Counted from the first letter of the stretch, positions 17,707 through 25,928 are shown. The stretch: 64,000 nt of DNA from Parabacteroides faecis (GCF_014647375.1 NZ_BMPB01000007.1:1-64000), one strand, 5' to 3'. Program-made: numbers and translations. Notes: a model not told the origin generated them from the letters alone.

Positions 17707-18153
17707 CTATTCAATCACCGGTCTGTCATCCTCACCCGAATCTCCCTTCTTTTTCTTAGGTTTCGTATCTTCGTCCTCCTCGAACTTCACGATCTCACTC
17801 ATCCAGCGCAGACTCGTTCCCGGCGAGAAGATCACACGTGCCTTCTTTATCATCGAAGCATTGAACGCCTCCTTCGTTTCAGCCCCTCCCGAACGGATCG
17901 AAAGACGGAAACTACCGAACTCGCCTACCTGCACAATACTCCCCGAACGAAGTTCCAGACTCATCGCCCAGTTCAGCGAATCCAATATCGCCTTCACATC
18001 CGCACTCGACATCGCCGAACGGCTGGAGATCAACTCACACAACTTCGCCATATCGCAGTAACTCGACGACCTCGCCATCGCATAAGTCTTCACCTTGTCC
18101 TTATCACCCCCACTAAGAACCTTACGCTGTACCTTTCTGAATTTTAATGTCAT
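17707..18153 (-). CDS. HU-related DNA-binding protein, copy 2
   Basis: The 148-residue protein is of the HU-related type common in Bacteroidales. An N-terminal extension VQRKVLSG precedes the HU fold (MAKLCELISSRSAMSSADVK, then LRSGSIVQVGEFGSFRLSIR), and the tail is acidic (DEDTKPKKKK). It likely binds and bends DNA. It is nearly identical over its whole length to the gene immediately upstream, differing mainly in the tail. The duplicated block includes the segment just before each ATG. It precedes the holin-like/M15/lipoprotein cassette by 50 bases on the same strand. Confidence 0.85.
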   Translation of the reverse strand: MTLKFRKVQRKVLSGGDKDKVKTYAMARSSSYCDMAKLCELISSRSAMSSADVKAILDSLNWAMSLELRSGSIVQVGEFGSFRLSIRSGGAETKEAFNASMIKKARVIFSPGTSLRWMSEIVKFEEDEDTKPKKKKGDSGEDDRPVIE

Positions 18154-18189
18154 AGCTTTATACGTTTAATGATTAATACTAGAACTGAA

Positions 18190-18636
18190 TTACTCGATTT
18201 CCGGTCTGTCTCCCGACCCCGAACCTTCCTCTTTTTTCTTAGGCTTCGTAGCTTCATCCTCCTCAAACTTCACGATCTCGCTCATCCAGCGCAGACTCGT
18301 TCCCGGCGAGAAGATCACACGCGCCTTCTTTATCATCGAAGCATTGAACGCCTCCTTCGTTTCAGCCCCTCCCGAACGGATCGAAAGACGAAAATTGCCG
18401 AACTCACCCACCTGAACGATACTTCCCGAACGAAGCTCCAGACTCATCGCCCAGTTCAGCGAATCCAGTATCGCCTTCACATCCGCACTCGACATCGCCG
18501 AACGACTGGAGATCAACTCACACAACTTCGCCATATCACAGTAACTCGACGACCTCGCCATCGCATAGGTCTTAACCTTGTCCTTATCATCCCCACTAAG
18601 AACCTTACGCTGCACCTTTCTGAATTTTAATGTCAT
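18190..18636 (-). CDS. HU-related DNA-binding protein, copy 1
   Basis: I start at ATG 18636 (MTLKFRKVQRKV) because it aligns exactly with the second copy, and because the longer frame begins inside the predicted TACCTTTG promoter. The 148-residue product has the same HU fold and acidic tail (DEATKPKKKEE). The two copies differ in roughly ten residues, mostly in the last twenty. It is the first gene of the leftward operon running to 16595. A nucleoid-type or phage-type DNA-binding role is likely. Confidence 0.85.
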   Translation of the reverse strand: MTLKFRKVQRKVLSGDDKDKVKTYAMARSSSYCDMAKLCELISSRSAMSSADVKAILDSLNWAMSLELRSGSIVQVGEFGNFRLSIRSGGAETKEAFNASMIKKARVIFSPGTSLRWMSEIVKFEEDEATKPKKKEEGSGSGDRPEIE

Positions 18637-18684
18637 AGCTTTTATACATTTAATGATTAATATGATTGTTTCCGGAGAACGAGA

Positions 18685-18692
18685 CAAAGGTA
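18685..18692 (-). promoter_or_regulatory. -7 element of the HU/M15 operon
   Basis: The minus strand reads TACCTTTG, 48 bases before the ATG at 18636. It excludes the longer start at 18687. Confidence 0.55.
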
Positions 18693-18867
18693 TAAGCAGG
18701 TAGATAGACGAAGATCAGCGCAAAACATTCGTGTAAAACAATGCATAATAAGACTTTAGAAGTAATCAAAATCTTAAAATACTATTTTCCACGAACCTTC
18801 ACACTGATAAATTCAGGTTCTTATTTAACGTATATCAGTAGAATAATCATTATTCTGTAAGATTATC

Positions 18868-18966
18868 GATACCCTTTAGGGTATTGTTTTATCAGAACCA
18901 CAAAATAAATACCCGAAAGGGTATCAAATAAAAAACATTCATTATATTTGTACCCGAAGAGGTATC
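18868..18966. promoter_or_regulatory. Three TACCC-N4-GGGTA operators before hipB
   Basis: Three related palindromes precede hipB: ATACCCTTTAGGGTAT at about 18870-18885, ATACCCGAAAGGGTAT at 18909-18924, and TACCCGAAGAGGTATC at 18951-18966 (degenerate right arm). A -7 element TATATTTG (18943-18950) sits between the second and third. Spacing is about 40 bases. This is the arrangement expected for autorepression by the HipB DNA-binding protein. Confidence 0.75.
18943..18950 (+). promoter_or_regulatory. -7 element of hipBST
   Basis: TATATTTG matches TAnnTTTG, and the start codon at 18971 follows 20 bases later. The third operator overlaps the expected transcription start. Confidence 0.55.
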
Positions 18967-18970
18967 AAAT

Positions 18971-19195
18971 ATGAATAACTTATCATTAAATGAATACGTA
19001 AAATCAAAGCGCAAGTCGCTTGGATTATCACGTGAAGAACTTGCATTGAAAGCTGGTGTCGGTCTCCGCTTTCTGCGTGAACTTGAACAAGGAAAAGAAA
19101 CCTTGAAGATGGATAAAGTAAATCAAGTACTAAAACTGTTCGGAATGCAACTCGGTGCCATGCCTATGGACAGGAATAATTTAATAGAACCATGA
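18971..19195 (+). CDS. hipB: HipB-like antitoxin, XRE-type DNA-binding protein
   Basis: The 74-residue protein is a single helix-turn-helix of the Cro/C1 type: VKSKRKSLGLSREELALKAG, then LRFLRELEQGKE, then MDKVNQVLKLFG. This is the usual HipB pattern. It should dimerise on the three TACCC-type palindromes just upstream and repress its own operon, and in HipBST systems it forms part of the antitoxin complex. Its last codons overlap the next gene (ATGA at 19192), so expression is coupled. Confidence 0.88.
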   Translation: MNNLSLNEYVKSKRKSLGLSREELALKAGVGLRFLRELEQGKETLKMDKVNQVLKLFGMQLGAMPMDRNNLIEP

Positions 19196-19506
19196 AACAG
19201 GCTAAAATTTATATGTATAGTAATTTTGCCGGGATTCTTACAGAAGATGAAAACGGTTATACATTTATCTATAACCCTGAATATCTTGCAAGTAAAGATG
19301 CAGAACCGATCAGTTTAACAATGCCTTTGACAGATAAGGCATATATCAGTAATATATTGCATCCGTTCTTTGATGGATTGATTCCTGAAGGTTGGTTATT
19401 AGATATTGTCGAAAAAAACTGGAAAATCGACAATAGAGATCGTATGTCTTTATTATTGGCCTGTTGCAAAGATTGCATCGGTGCAGTTAGTGTTCAATCC
19501 TTTTAA
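19192..19506 (+). CDS. hipS: HipS-like protein (HipA N-terminal subdomain)
   Basis: The 104-residue product corresponds to the N-subdomain 1 of HipA as a separate protein. YSNFAGILTEDENGYTFIYN, PISLTMPL, and HPFFDGLIPEGWLLD are the recognisable elements. In tripartite HipBST modules the HipS protein is the antitoxin that neutralises the HipT kinase. The overlap with hipB and the 9-base gap to hipT support a three-gene operon. The length is normal for HipS, so this is not a broken hipA: the stop is followed by a properly started kinase gene. Confidence 0.85.
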   Translation: MKQAKIYMYSNFAGILTEDENGYTFIYNPEYLASKDAEPISLTMPLTDKAYISNILHPFFDGLIPEGWLLDIVEKNWKIDNRDRMSLLLACCKDCIGAVSVQSF

Positions 19507-19515
19507 TACGCAATT

Positions 19516-20454
19516 ATGGAAAGATGTTTATATTGCTATCAGCCATTAGAACAACACGAAACAGACTTTCATTCGCGATGTTCAAAAAAAATATTCGGAA
19601 CAGCTACACCTCCCCTTCTTCCTTATAGTAAAGCTGATATTGAATCGCTAGCTTTAGAAGTGGTACGCTCGCAAGTCACTATCACAGGTGTACAACCCAA
19701 ACTATCTGTTGATTTAAAGAAAGAAAAAGGAGGAGAAAAACGTTTTACAATTGTAGGTTTATGGGGAGGTTACATCCTCAAACCACAAACTGAACAATAT
19801 GCTAACCTTCCTGAAAATGAAGACTTAACTATGCATTTAGCCAGATTAGCAAAGATAAATACCGTTCCTCATTCACTCATACGTTTTAAAGATGGTTCGC
19901 TAGCATATATTACCAAACGAATAGATCGAGACAAAAAAGGCAAAAAAATACCTATGGAAGATATGTGTCAGTTAACAGAGAAACTTACTGAACAAAAATA
20001 CAAAGGCTCCCATGAACAGATAGCCAGAAAGATTGTAGAGTTTTCTGCAAATCCCGTCCTGGACTTAATCAATTACGTTGAGATTTTATTATTCTGTTAT
20101 CTTACAGGTAATGCAGATATGCATCTAAAAAACTTTTCTCTCTACAAAAAGATAAAAGAATCCACACTAACGCCTGCTTATGACCTCTTATCAACTAAAC
20201 TGGTTATACCTGAAGACACAGAGGAACTAGCTCTCACTCTAAACGGGAAAAAAAGAAAACTAAAAAAATCAGACTTTGACAATCTACTAAAAACGATGAA
20301 AGTAGAGGACAAAGTTATTGATAACATATATAAAAAGTTTAGAAAAGTGTTACCACTATGGAATGATTTTATTGAGATTTCATTCTTACCAGATCAAATG
20401 AAAACAGACTATAAGTCATTAATAGAAAATAGATCTTCTATACTAAACAAGTGA
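19516..20454 (+). CDS. hipT: HipT-like serine/threonine kinase toxin
   Basis: The 312-residue protein is the HipA kinase core. A small Cys motif (CLYCYQPL, then HSRC) opens it. The ATP-binding Gly-rich loop is TITGVQPKLSVDL (about residue 57). The catalytic loop is TGNADMHLKNFSL (about 197) and the metal site PAYDLLST (about 218). HipA/HipT kinases phosphorylate aminoacyl-tRNA synthetases and halt growth; this target is known for family members, not shown here. It is the last gene of hipBST. All catalytic residues are present, so the toxin is probably functional. Confidence 0.88.
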   Translation: MERCLYCYQPLEQHETDFHSRCSKKIFGTATPPLLPYSKADIESLALEVVRSQVTITGVQPKLSVDLKKEKGGEKRFTIVGLWGGYILKPQTEQYANLPENEDLTMHLARLAKINTVPHSLIRFKDGSLAYITKRIDRDKKGKKIPMEDMCQLTEKLTEQKYKGSHEQIARKIVEFSANPVLDLINYVEILLFCYLTGNADMHLKNFSLYKKIKESTLTPAYDLLSTKLVIPEDTEELALTLNGKKRKLKKSDFDNLLKTMKVEDKVIDNIYKKFRKVLPLWNDFIEISFLPDQMKTDYKSLIENRSSILNK

Positions 20455-20649
20455 TGACAATATATTTACAAAAATTAACCCACATATTTTCCGCACATTA
20501 TACGCTAAATATGGATACCAATCAGTTAATTTATGACTATTTCCTTCAAGATAGATTTACAATAACGATGTATGTTAGAAATTGAATAACCCTCTTTCGA
20601 GTGATCGCTGTTTCATATCCTGCTCTAAGGAATAAAATTACTACATGTG
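20455..20649. other. Convergent intergenic region
   Basis: AT-rich DNA between the convergent hipT and 488-residue genes. No clear terminator hairpin or ORF is recognised. Confidence 0.35.
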
Positions 20650-22116
20650 TTAATCATTGTTATTTTCATCTTTAAAGCCCAAATAAGAAACAAGTTTATC
20701 CGAAGTATCAATAATACTTTGGTTCTCATATTTCATCCCTAAATCTCTAATTTTTGAAATTATATCTAGTATATTTTTTGACTTTTTATTTTGAAGCTCT
20801 TGGAGTGATGCTAACAATGATATTAAATACTTATCAATTCTATTACACAATAAAATAAGTTTGAGAAGTTGCTTCAATTCCTTAACATGATTCATCTTCT
20901 CAAATGCTTGCCATCTTTCACTTATATTCAATTGCCTCTCTTCTCGGTAATGGGTATATAAATTACGCCTAGTACAATCTATATGTGTTGTAAGTTCTTC
21001 TAATTGTTTCTCTACTTCATTCGACATTGGATTTGCAACAAATTCAGGAATACCCTTTAATTTATGCCATATACTTTCCGATTTTTTATCGTCATTATAA
21101 CCATATAGTTGAGTCAAAGCTGCTGTTTCAAATCTATATATCCTATGCAAGCAAATTGAGCGTTCAATTATACTTGACGCCTTTAGATAACTATCCATTG
21201 AACAGATCAAATCTGATCGCATAAAAGTAATAATCCAACGTATTTCAACAAGAGATTGCAAATATTGGATACTTGCTGTATCTAAACCTTGCTGTTGCAA
21301 AAATGATATACCCACATCACATTGACTAAAAAGTTTATTCATGGATTCAACTTCGGTCCATGCCTTCAATATTTGGTCTGAAATTATTGTTTTAAAGTCA
21401 GTCTTTTTATCGAATGCTTCTGCAATTTGGCTATTTATAAAAGTTTGTATTTCTATATCCATTTGTTTTCTAGTTTTGTGTTCAGTTGTATTCGCTGAAG
21501 AAATATTAGAAAAAATGGTGGTAAAAATTGAGTTTGTCAATTTTAAAACTTTATCGTGTATTTCCATCTGTATTCCCAATCTTATAGCATATTCATCTTC
21601 ACTATTAAGTGTTAATAATTTTTGATACATTTGTGATGGCTTATCATAATGAGCTGTCATATTTCTTAGATCCTTATCACAATTACCACCTAAAGTTTTT
21701 ATAAGTAGCCTTAAGTCTTGTAGATATGTATTAGTCACATCGTCATTACAATCTTTAAAAAAATTTATCAACCGGACTAAAACACCATTACCATCTCTTC
21801 CCAAGAAATATTTACACCATTCATACTGACACAAGTTTATCATTTGCATATGATAACGCTTTGCGTAAATACTATCAGTTTGTAACATATTTTGAAGTCC
21901 GTTAAATCCCTCATACATCCCTGAAAGACTTCCACTAAGCAACTCAAAGACTATCTGTAAAAACTCTAAAGAGGTGTCCCCTATTGTAGATATAGATTCG
22001 AAAATCGTTTTCGCATCCTCAATCTTTTCTAATAATTCTTCGCTATCATAAATACCTCGTTTTGAGTTCTCAATCAAAATAGCAACACTTTCTGGACTAG
22101 CTGGTTGTTTTCCCAT
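20650..22116 (-). CDS. Large helical protein with two HEPN-like RX4H motifs
   Basis: The 488-residue protein is predominantly helical, with no signal peptide or membrane segment, and I do not recognise a named family. It contains two short motifs of the HEPN ribonuclease type, each Arg-Asn followed four residues on by His: RNMTAHYDKP at about residue 148 and RRNLYTHYREE at about residue 387. HEPN domains with RX4-6H are metal-independent RNases found in toxins and abortive-infection proteins. The position between hipBST and a defence-type island fits such a role. A 45-codon ORF ends 6 bases before the start. Function is inference from two motifs; the motifs are directly visible. Confidence 0.6.
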   Translation of the reverse strand: MGKQPASPESVAILIENSKRGIYDSEELLEKIEDAKTIFESISTIGDTSLEFLQIVFELLSGSLSGMYEGFNGLQNMLQTDSIYAKRYHMQMINLCQYEWCKYFLGRDGNGVLVRLINFFKDCNDDVTNTYLQDLRLLIKTLGGNCDKDLRNMTAHYDKPSQMYQKLLTLNSEDEYAIRLGIQMEIHDKVLKLTNSIFTTIFSNISSANTTEHKTRKQMDIEIQTFINSQIAEAFDKKTDFKTIISDQILKAWTEVESMNKLFSQCDVGISFLQQQGLDTASIQYLQSLVEIRWIITFMRSDLICSMDSYLKASSIIERSICLHRIYRFETAALTQLYGYNDDKKSESIWHKLKGIPEFVANPMSNEVEKQLEELTTHIDCTRRNLYTHYREERQLNISERWQAFEKMNHVKELKQLLKLILLCNRIDKYLISLLASLQELQNKKSKNILDIISKIRDLGMKYENQSIIDTSDKLVSYLGFKDENNND

Positions 22117-22122
22117 ATCACT

Positions 22123-22260
22123 TTAATTTAATAGAGTTCTTTTCATTTGATTAAAGATTCCCCTGGCCTCTTTTCCATTAAAACCATCTTCCTTTACAAC
22201 AATAAGTAAGTCTGATATTTTTTCTGTTACAAAAATAGCAAAACTCTTTGTAATCATCAT
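22123..22260 (-). CDS. Small 45-residue protein upstream of the HEPN-like gene
   Basis: This frame starts with two ATGs at 22260 and ends at a TAA 6 bases before the next ATG, which is typical operon spacing. The product begins MMITKSFAIFVTEKISDLL and ends FNQMKRTLLN. It is amphipathic, without cysteines or a clear membrane segment. If the neighbour is an RNase-type toxin, a small upstream partner could be its antitoxin or sensor, but there is no motif to support that. It could also be chance; the short spacing and the absence of other frames argue mildly for a real gene. Confidence 0.45.
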   Translation of the reverse strand: MMITKSFAIFVTEKISDLLIVVKEDGFNGKEARGIFNQMKRTLLN

Positions 22261-22516
22261 AAATTTTCTATCATTGAACAATTAAAATAATTCGCGTATG
22301 GCAATCATATTGTAAAACGCACACATAGATCAAGCTGACAATCTATAAACTTGCCTGTACAGTGCTCCCGATAACTTCAATCAGGAATGGGAAATGGGGA
22401 TAATATTCGATATAGATAGTAGCTCATCGGAGCAATAACAGTCAATACAACTGTATATCAATGGCGGCAGGGAGTATTTCCTGTTATCTTTTCTCTATTA
22501 AGTGATTAAATTGTCT

Positions 22517-22524
22517 TACCTTTG
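22517..22524 (+). promoter_or_regulatory. -7 element upstream of M48 protease gene
   Basis: TACCTTTG matches TAnnTTTG, 33 bases before the ATG at 22557. The rest of the 22261-22556 interval shows nothing else I can name. Confidence 0.5.
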
Positions 22525-22556
22525 TTCCGTCAAATAAATCTAAACTCCATTCTTGC

Positions 22557-23471
22557 ATGAAAATAACACTCAGGATACTACGCATTATCTGCAAATTGCT
22601 ACTGCTGACCTACGTGACGGTAGTCAATCTAATCTTTATCATCATGTTTTATGCCCTGATACTGGGAATTATTCATCTGATATTTCCCACATTTAGCGCT
22701 AAGCTATCAAGTGGGGCGTTAGGGTCGCATCTCATCAATACATTACCGTTCTATCTTCTCCTGCTACATATTCTGTATTGTCTTTCCCCGATAAGGGTCT
22801 GGTTCCTGCGAAAAAAAGAAGGTTTCAAGCCATTGACCGGAAATGAACAAGCAAGAATAAACCGACTGCTCTTGGAGATAGGAATTGAAAGGAAACTGAA
22901 CCTGTACTGTAACAGGGATACCCGCCCCAATGCCATCACCTTTGGTTTCAATACGATAGGCTTCACTGAAGGAATAATGAAACAGGCCTCGGATGAAGAA
23001 CTGAAAGGGGTTATCTGCCATGAGATAGGACACATCACACATTACGACTATGTGTATCAGGTGTTCATTTACTCAATGGAAGCGTTCGGTTATCGTTGTC
23101 TCTATGGGCTCTATTTCATCCCCGCTTACCTGTTCGGGATTATCGGTGCTTTCGTATTCGCCTTGGTTCCAGCCCTTAGTTTTGTTGGAAGGCTGATAGA
23201 AGAATTATGGAATATCGCATATAAACTGATACATAAAGTGATTTATGGAATCAGCCACTTGCTTAGTGTGAATATAAACAAGTACACGGAGTATCGTTGT
23301 GATGCCCATTCCTTAAAATATGGCTGTGGCGAAGGACTGCTTTATTTTCTGCGTCGTCTGAAGTGGATGGAAGAAACATACGGTGAACGGATGTCATTCA
23401 CCGAATATATCATGAGTACCCATCCCGCAACAGAGAAACGGGTGAAGAGATTGGAAAAATTATTGGATTAA
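22557..23471 (+). CDS. M48 family membrane metallopeptidase
   Basis: The 304-residue protein starts with two membrane segments (about 10-40 and 55-78). The zinc motif VICHEIGHITHYD follows at about residue 150, a further hydrophobic pair at about 180-215, the third ligand region YTEYRCDAHS at about 242, and the family-typical STHPATEKRVKRL near the C-terminus. This is the HtpX/Ste24-type layout, a membrane-embedded zinc endopeptidase acting on membrane or periplasmic proteins. It has its own promoter and no operon partner. It ends 16 bases before an integrase stub, so it may be cargo of a mobile element. Confidence 0.85.
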   Translation: MKITLRILRIICKLLLLTYVTVVNLIFIIMFYALILGIIHLIFPTFSAKLSSGALGSHLINTLPFYLLLLHILYCLSPIRVWFLRKKEGFKPLTGNEQARINRLLLEIGIERKLNLYCNRDTRPNAITFGFNTIGFTEGIMKQASDEELKGVICHEIGHITHYDYVYQVFIYSMEAFGYRCLYGLYFIPAYLFGIIGAFVFALVPALSFVGRLIEELWNIAYKLIHKVIYGISHLLSVNINKYTEYRCDAHSLKYGCGEGLLYFLRRLKWMEETYGERMSFTEYIMSTHPATEKRVKRLEKLLD

Positions 23472-23533
23472 CAACATTAAAACAAGTTAGGCAACCATCC
23501 AAAATAGCTTGACTTGTTTGTAAATTATTTGTC

Positions 23534-23559
23534 GGTGTAGGGTGTGGCAGGTCAATCCA
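23534..23559. repeat. 26-base sequence shared with 31810-31835
   Basis: GGTGTAGGGTGTGGCAGGTC (and six more bases) matches 31810-31835 at 24 of 26 positions. At 31.8 kb it spans the stop codon and 3' flank of a conjugative-transposon gene. Here it abuts the integrase stub, marking debris of a related element. Confidence 0.6.
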
Positions 23560-23675
23560 ACATCTTTCTCACAGCTAAAATCTGCTTGAGTTCCAGTAAT
23601 AGTTATGCACTCCATTACCAGAACTTTACCGTTTTTCACTGATTGATTTTTTGTGTAAAACAAGACCTTAAACAT
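23553..23675 (-). pseudogene. 5' stub of a tyrosine integrase
   Basis: The first 40 or so residues (FKVLFYTKNQSVKNGKVLVM, then ITITGTQADFSCEK) match the N-terminus of the intact integrase at 55065-56294 nearly residue for residue. The match ends near 23553, where unrelated element DNA begins. Only the arm-binding part remains, without any catalytic domain. The upstream 120 bases also resemble the flank of the intact integrase, so this marks the edge of an older copy of a related element. Confidence 0.8.
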
Positions 23676-24123
23676 CTATTTAAAGCAAATTGGACGTGGT
23701 AACAATTTGATATTAATTATTTTGCATTACATTCACACATCTAAAAAACATTGTTTCTTTTTGAGAAACTTGGCATTTTATTATAACTTATTGTAAATCA
23801 GAAGATGATTACAGTACTTAAAAAATGCAGGTAACGATTTAGTAGCAAAAGTTTTGCTTTCGGTTACACAGCTTTGCATAGTTTCAAATAACTCATATAC
23901 AAATATAGGCACTGTTTGGGATATAACCAAATTTATAAGGATTATTTTTTACAAGTATTTGCATATTAATATTTTACCCAATAATAGGCTTTATAATCAG
24001 ATGCCTGTTCTTTTAAGAATGACTGAAAATTGTTTCTAATTATTTTTTGTCCTATTTAGAGCTTTCTGTTTTTTGGCGAGATTGTGTCAGACTATAATTG
24101 ACAACCTCTTATATTTCCTAGAA
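23676..24123. other. Element-end-like region resembling 56.5 kb flank
   Basis: No supported gene. The part TTTTGCATTACATTCACACATC (around 23722-23743), followed by GTTTCTTTTTGAGAAAC (23752-23768), parallels TTGCATTATCCTTACACATC and TTTCTTTTTTTGAAAC at about 56516-56567 beside the intact integrase. This is probably an integrase-side element terminus. The remaining 300 bases (to 24123) are AT-rich, and I see nothing in them. Confidence 0.45.
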
Positions 24124-24921
24124 TCAATCCTCCCAAAATAGACTTAAAGCAGAATTTTTATGAGTGATGCAATGTTCATAGAACTTTCTTTGTCGATCCT
24201 CATCTTTAACGTATTTGAAACAATCTATAGCCCAAACTTGCTCCGTTCGAAAAACCTCTGCAATATGATTATTATTAAAATAATCTCCCATTACAGTGTT
24301 TCGTGGTACGATTTTGTCATTAATCATCCATTTGAAGGGAAAATCCTCGCTTGAATAGGACCATCTTATAATATTATTTTCTGCATATACTATTAAAAGA
24401 GGATAATTTCCAATATCTGCAAATCGCAAAGCACAAGCCGTTCTACTTATTTTATATTCAGACCTCAAGTAGTCTATCACCTTGATGCCAAATTTCTTAT
24501 TCCCAATGTCTTTGCGAAAACGTTCTTCAGGCATTAATAAGCAGGCGGCAAAATAATCAGCTTCACGTTCAATAGAAAAATATTGAGCTTTATTGGTAAG
24601 AGAAGGATGTGGTTCTAACAATCCATTTTTCAAACCGATTCTATGTGTGTCAATAAAATAATGACCAAGTTCGTGTGCTAAAGTAAATCTTCCTCTATCT
24701 GTATCGACTCGGTTACCATTGTATGTATTAATATGAATATAAAACTTCCCATTATCATAAATAGTCATTCCATCAAAAGTATTACTTTCGTAGTTATCAT
24801 AAAATACATCTAAGTTCTCATCAGCGACAATCCTTTCAAGCGGCGTTATTTTTTCATCGAACTGTAAAGCAATATATTCCGCTAATTTCTTAATTTTTAA
24901 TCTATTCTTCTTCGCTATCAT
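24124..24921 (-). CDS. ImmA/IrrE family metallopeptidase
   Basis: The 265-residue protein has the zinc-peptidase motif FTLAHELGHYFIDTH at about residue 79, with the third ligand in SIEREADYFAACLLMP about 35 residues later. This is the classical ImmA/IrrE pattern. Family members cut repressors (ImmA cleaves ImmR) or regulate DNA-damage responses. It is the last gene of a leftward trio; its start overlaps the preceding 115-residue ORF by 20 bases. The probable target is therefore a partner encoded in the same operon, but no XRE repressor is present, only a sigma-like protein and an unknown protein. Confidence 0.88.
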   Translation of the reverse strand: MIAKKNRLKIKKLAEYIALQFDEKITPLERIVADENLDVFYDNYESNTFDGMTIYDNGKFYIHINTYNGNRVDTDRGRFTLAHELGHYFIDTHRIGLKNGLLEPHPSLTNKAQYFSIEREADYFAACLLMPEERFRKDIGNKKFGIKVIDYLRSEYKISRTACALRFADIGNYPLLIVYAENNIIRWSYSSEDFPFKWMINDKIVPRNTVMGDYFNNNHIAEVFRTEQVWAIDCFKYVKDEDRQRKFYEHCITHKNSALSLFWED

Positions 24922-25249
24922 TGTTCTTGCGATGCTTTTTAGTCATTTTATCAAGAATATGTTTAGGAACTTCCTGTCCTTTTCTTGCAACCATTCTCAA
25001 TCCTTCTATTTCACTTTTCAGTTCATCTGATTTTTTGATATGAAGCACTTTTGTACCGCAAGAACAAATTTTCCCTTCAACTATAGACTTCGCATCAATT
25101 GAAACGTCTTTTAATTTGAAGTCATAATCAGCATACAATTTATCAAACCTTGCAAGTTCCAATTCATTTGTCGGAAATAAAAATCCAGTAGAACGGAACC
25201 ACTCTTCCAAATTCTGATTGTTGATTTTATGTTTATTATTTGTTCCCAT
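24902..25249 (-). CDS. Unknown 115-residue protein of the sigma/ImmA trio
   Basis: I do not recognise this protein. It is soluble, highly charged, with a central CSCG (about residues 62-65) that could bind metal with another ligand, and a very basic then acidic C-terminus (KKHRKNNDSEEE). It overlaps both neighbours: 14 bases with the upstream sigma-like gene and 20 with the ImmA/IrrE gene. Tight overlap implies coupled translation and a shared complex or pathway. It is a candidate substrate of the protease or an anti-sigma-like partner, by position only. Confidence 0.6.
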   Translation of the reverse strand: MGTNNKHKINNQNLEEWFRSTGFLFPTNELELARFDKLYADYDFKLKDVSIDAKSIVEGKICSCGTKVLHIKKSDELKSEIEGLRMVARKGQEVPKHILDKMTKKHRKNNDSEEE

Positions 25250-25928
25250 TGACTTTGTTTATATAATTATTGACAAGATCGGTTGCCTCTTTTCTATATA
25301 CTCTGATGGAAGCTTGTGTCAACTCCAATTGTTCTTGTAACTTATTGCTTACAGAACGTGGAATGTTCTTATCTTTATCTGGTTTGTATGCTAAATAAGT
25401 GAAATAGATTATTCTATGTTTTAGTGAAAGCCCTTGTAGTACTCTTTCCAGAAAACTTAAATTTTCTTTTAATTCCTTTTGTTTCTCAAGTTCCTCTGGA
25501 GCATACACCTTAATGAGTCCGTCCACATTATCAATTAATGACAAATCTTCCTCTTTTGTAGGCTGAGCGCAAGTGTCCCTATTTTTAAAAAGCAATATTT
25601 GGGTGAATAGTATTTTATACATCCATAAAAGAATGGCCTTATCAACATTTTTAGTATTTGCTTTTTCCATACTAAAAGTATGAGCGTTTTTCCATACTTT
25701 ATCAAAAGTACATGTTGCTGCTAAAAAAGCAATAACTTCATTATATTCAAATTTTGAACATAAAACCTCTGATTTTTGTAATATATCTCGTTGATATCGA
25801 GCTTGGAATACATAGAAAGCCATTTCTGCCTCATTGGGGAATTCATCTTTGAATGATATATATTCCAACAATTCAGAACCAGCCATATTCTCAAAATCTA
25901 TCTTTTTTGTCATTACGTCACTTTTCAT
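25236..25928 (-). CDS. Sigma-70-like protein, divergent
   Basis: I start at ATG 25928 (MKSDVMTKKIDF) because the longer frame begins at a TTG inside the divergent promoter region. The 230-residue product has a region resembling sigma region 2 (ARYQRDILQ ... FDKVWKNAHTF ... KAILLWMYKI, about residues 45-115). Its C-terminal part resembles region 4: LSLKHRIIYFTYLAY, then LELTQASIRVYRKEA. This looks like an ECF-type sigma factor that has diverged strongly. It heads the operon with the 115-residue protein and ImmA/IrrE. Assignment to sigma-70 is moderate; a structural comparison would settle it. Confidence 0.55.
   Translation of the reverse strand: MKSDVMTKKIDFENMAGSELLEYISFKDEFPNEAEMAFYVFQARYQRDILQKSEVLCSKFEYNEVIAFLAATCTFDKVWKNAHTFSMEKANTKNVDKAILLWMYKILFTQILLFKNRDTCAQPTKEEDLSLIDNVDGLIKVYAPEELEKQKELKENLSFLERVLQGLSLKHRIIYFTYLAYKPDKDKNIPRSVSNKLQEQLELTQASIRVYRKEATDLVNNYINKVNGNK

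Noticed and set aside
18637-18687. N-terminal extension of the first HU copy
   Set aside because: It begins within the TACCTTTG promoter and is absent from the duplicate gene.
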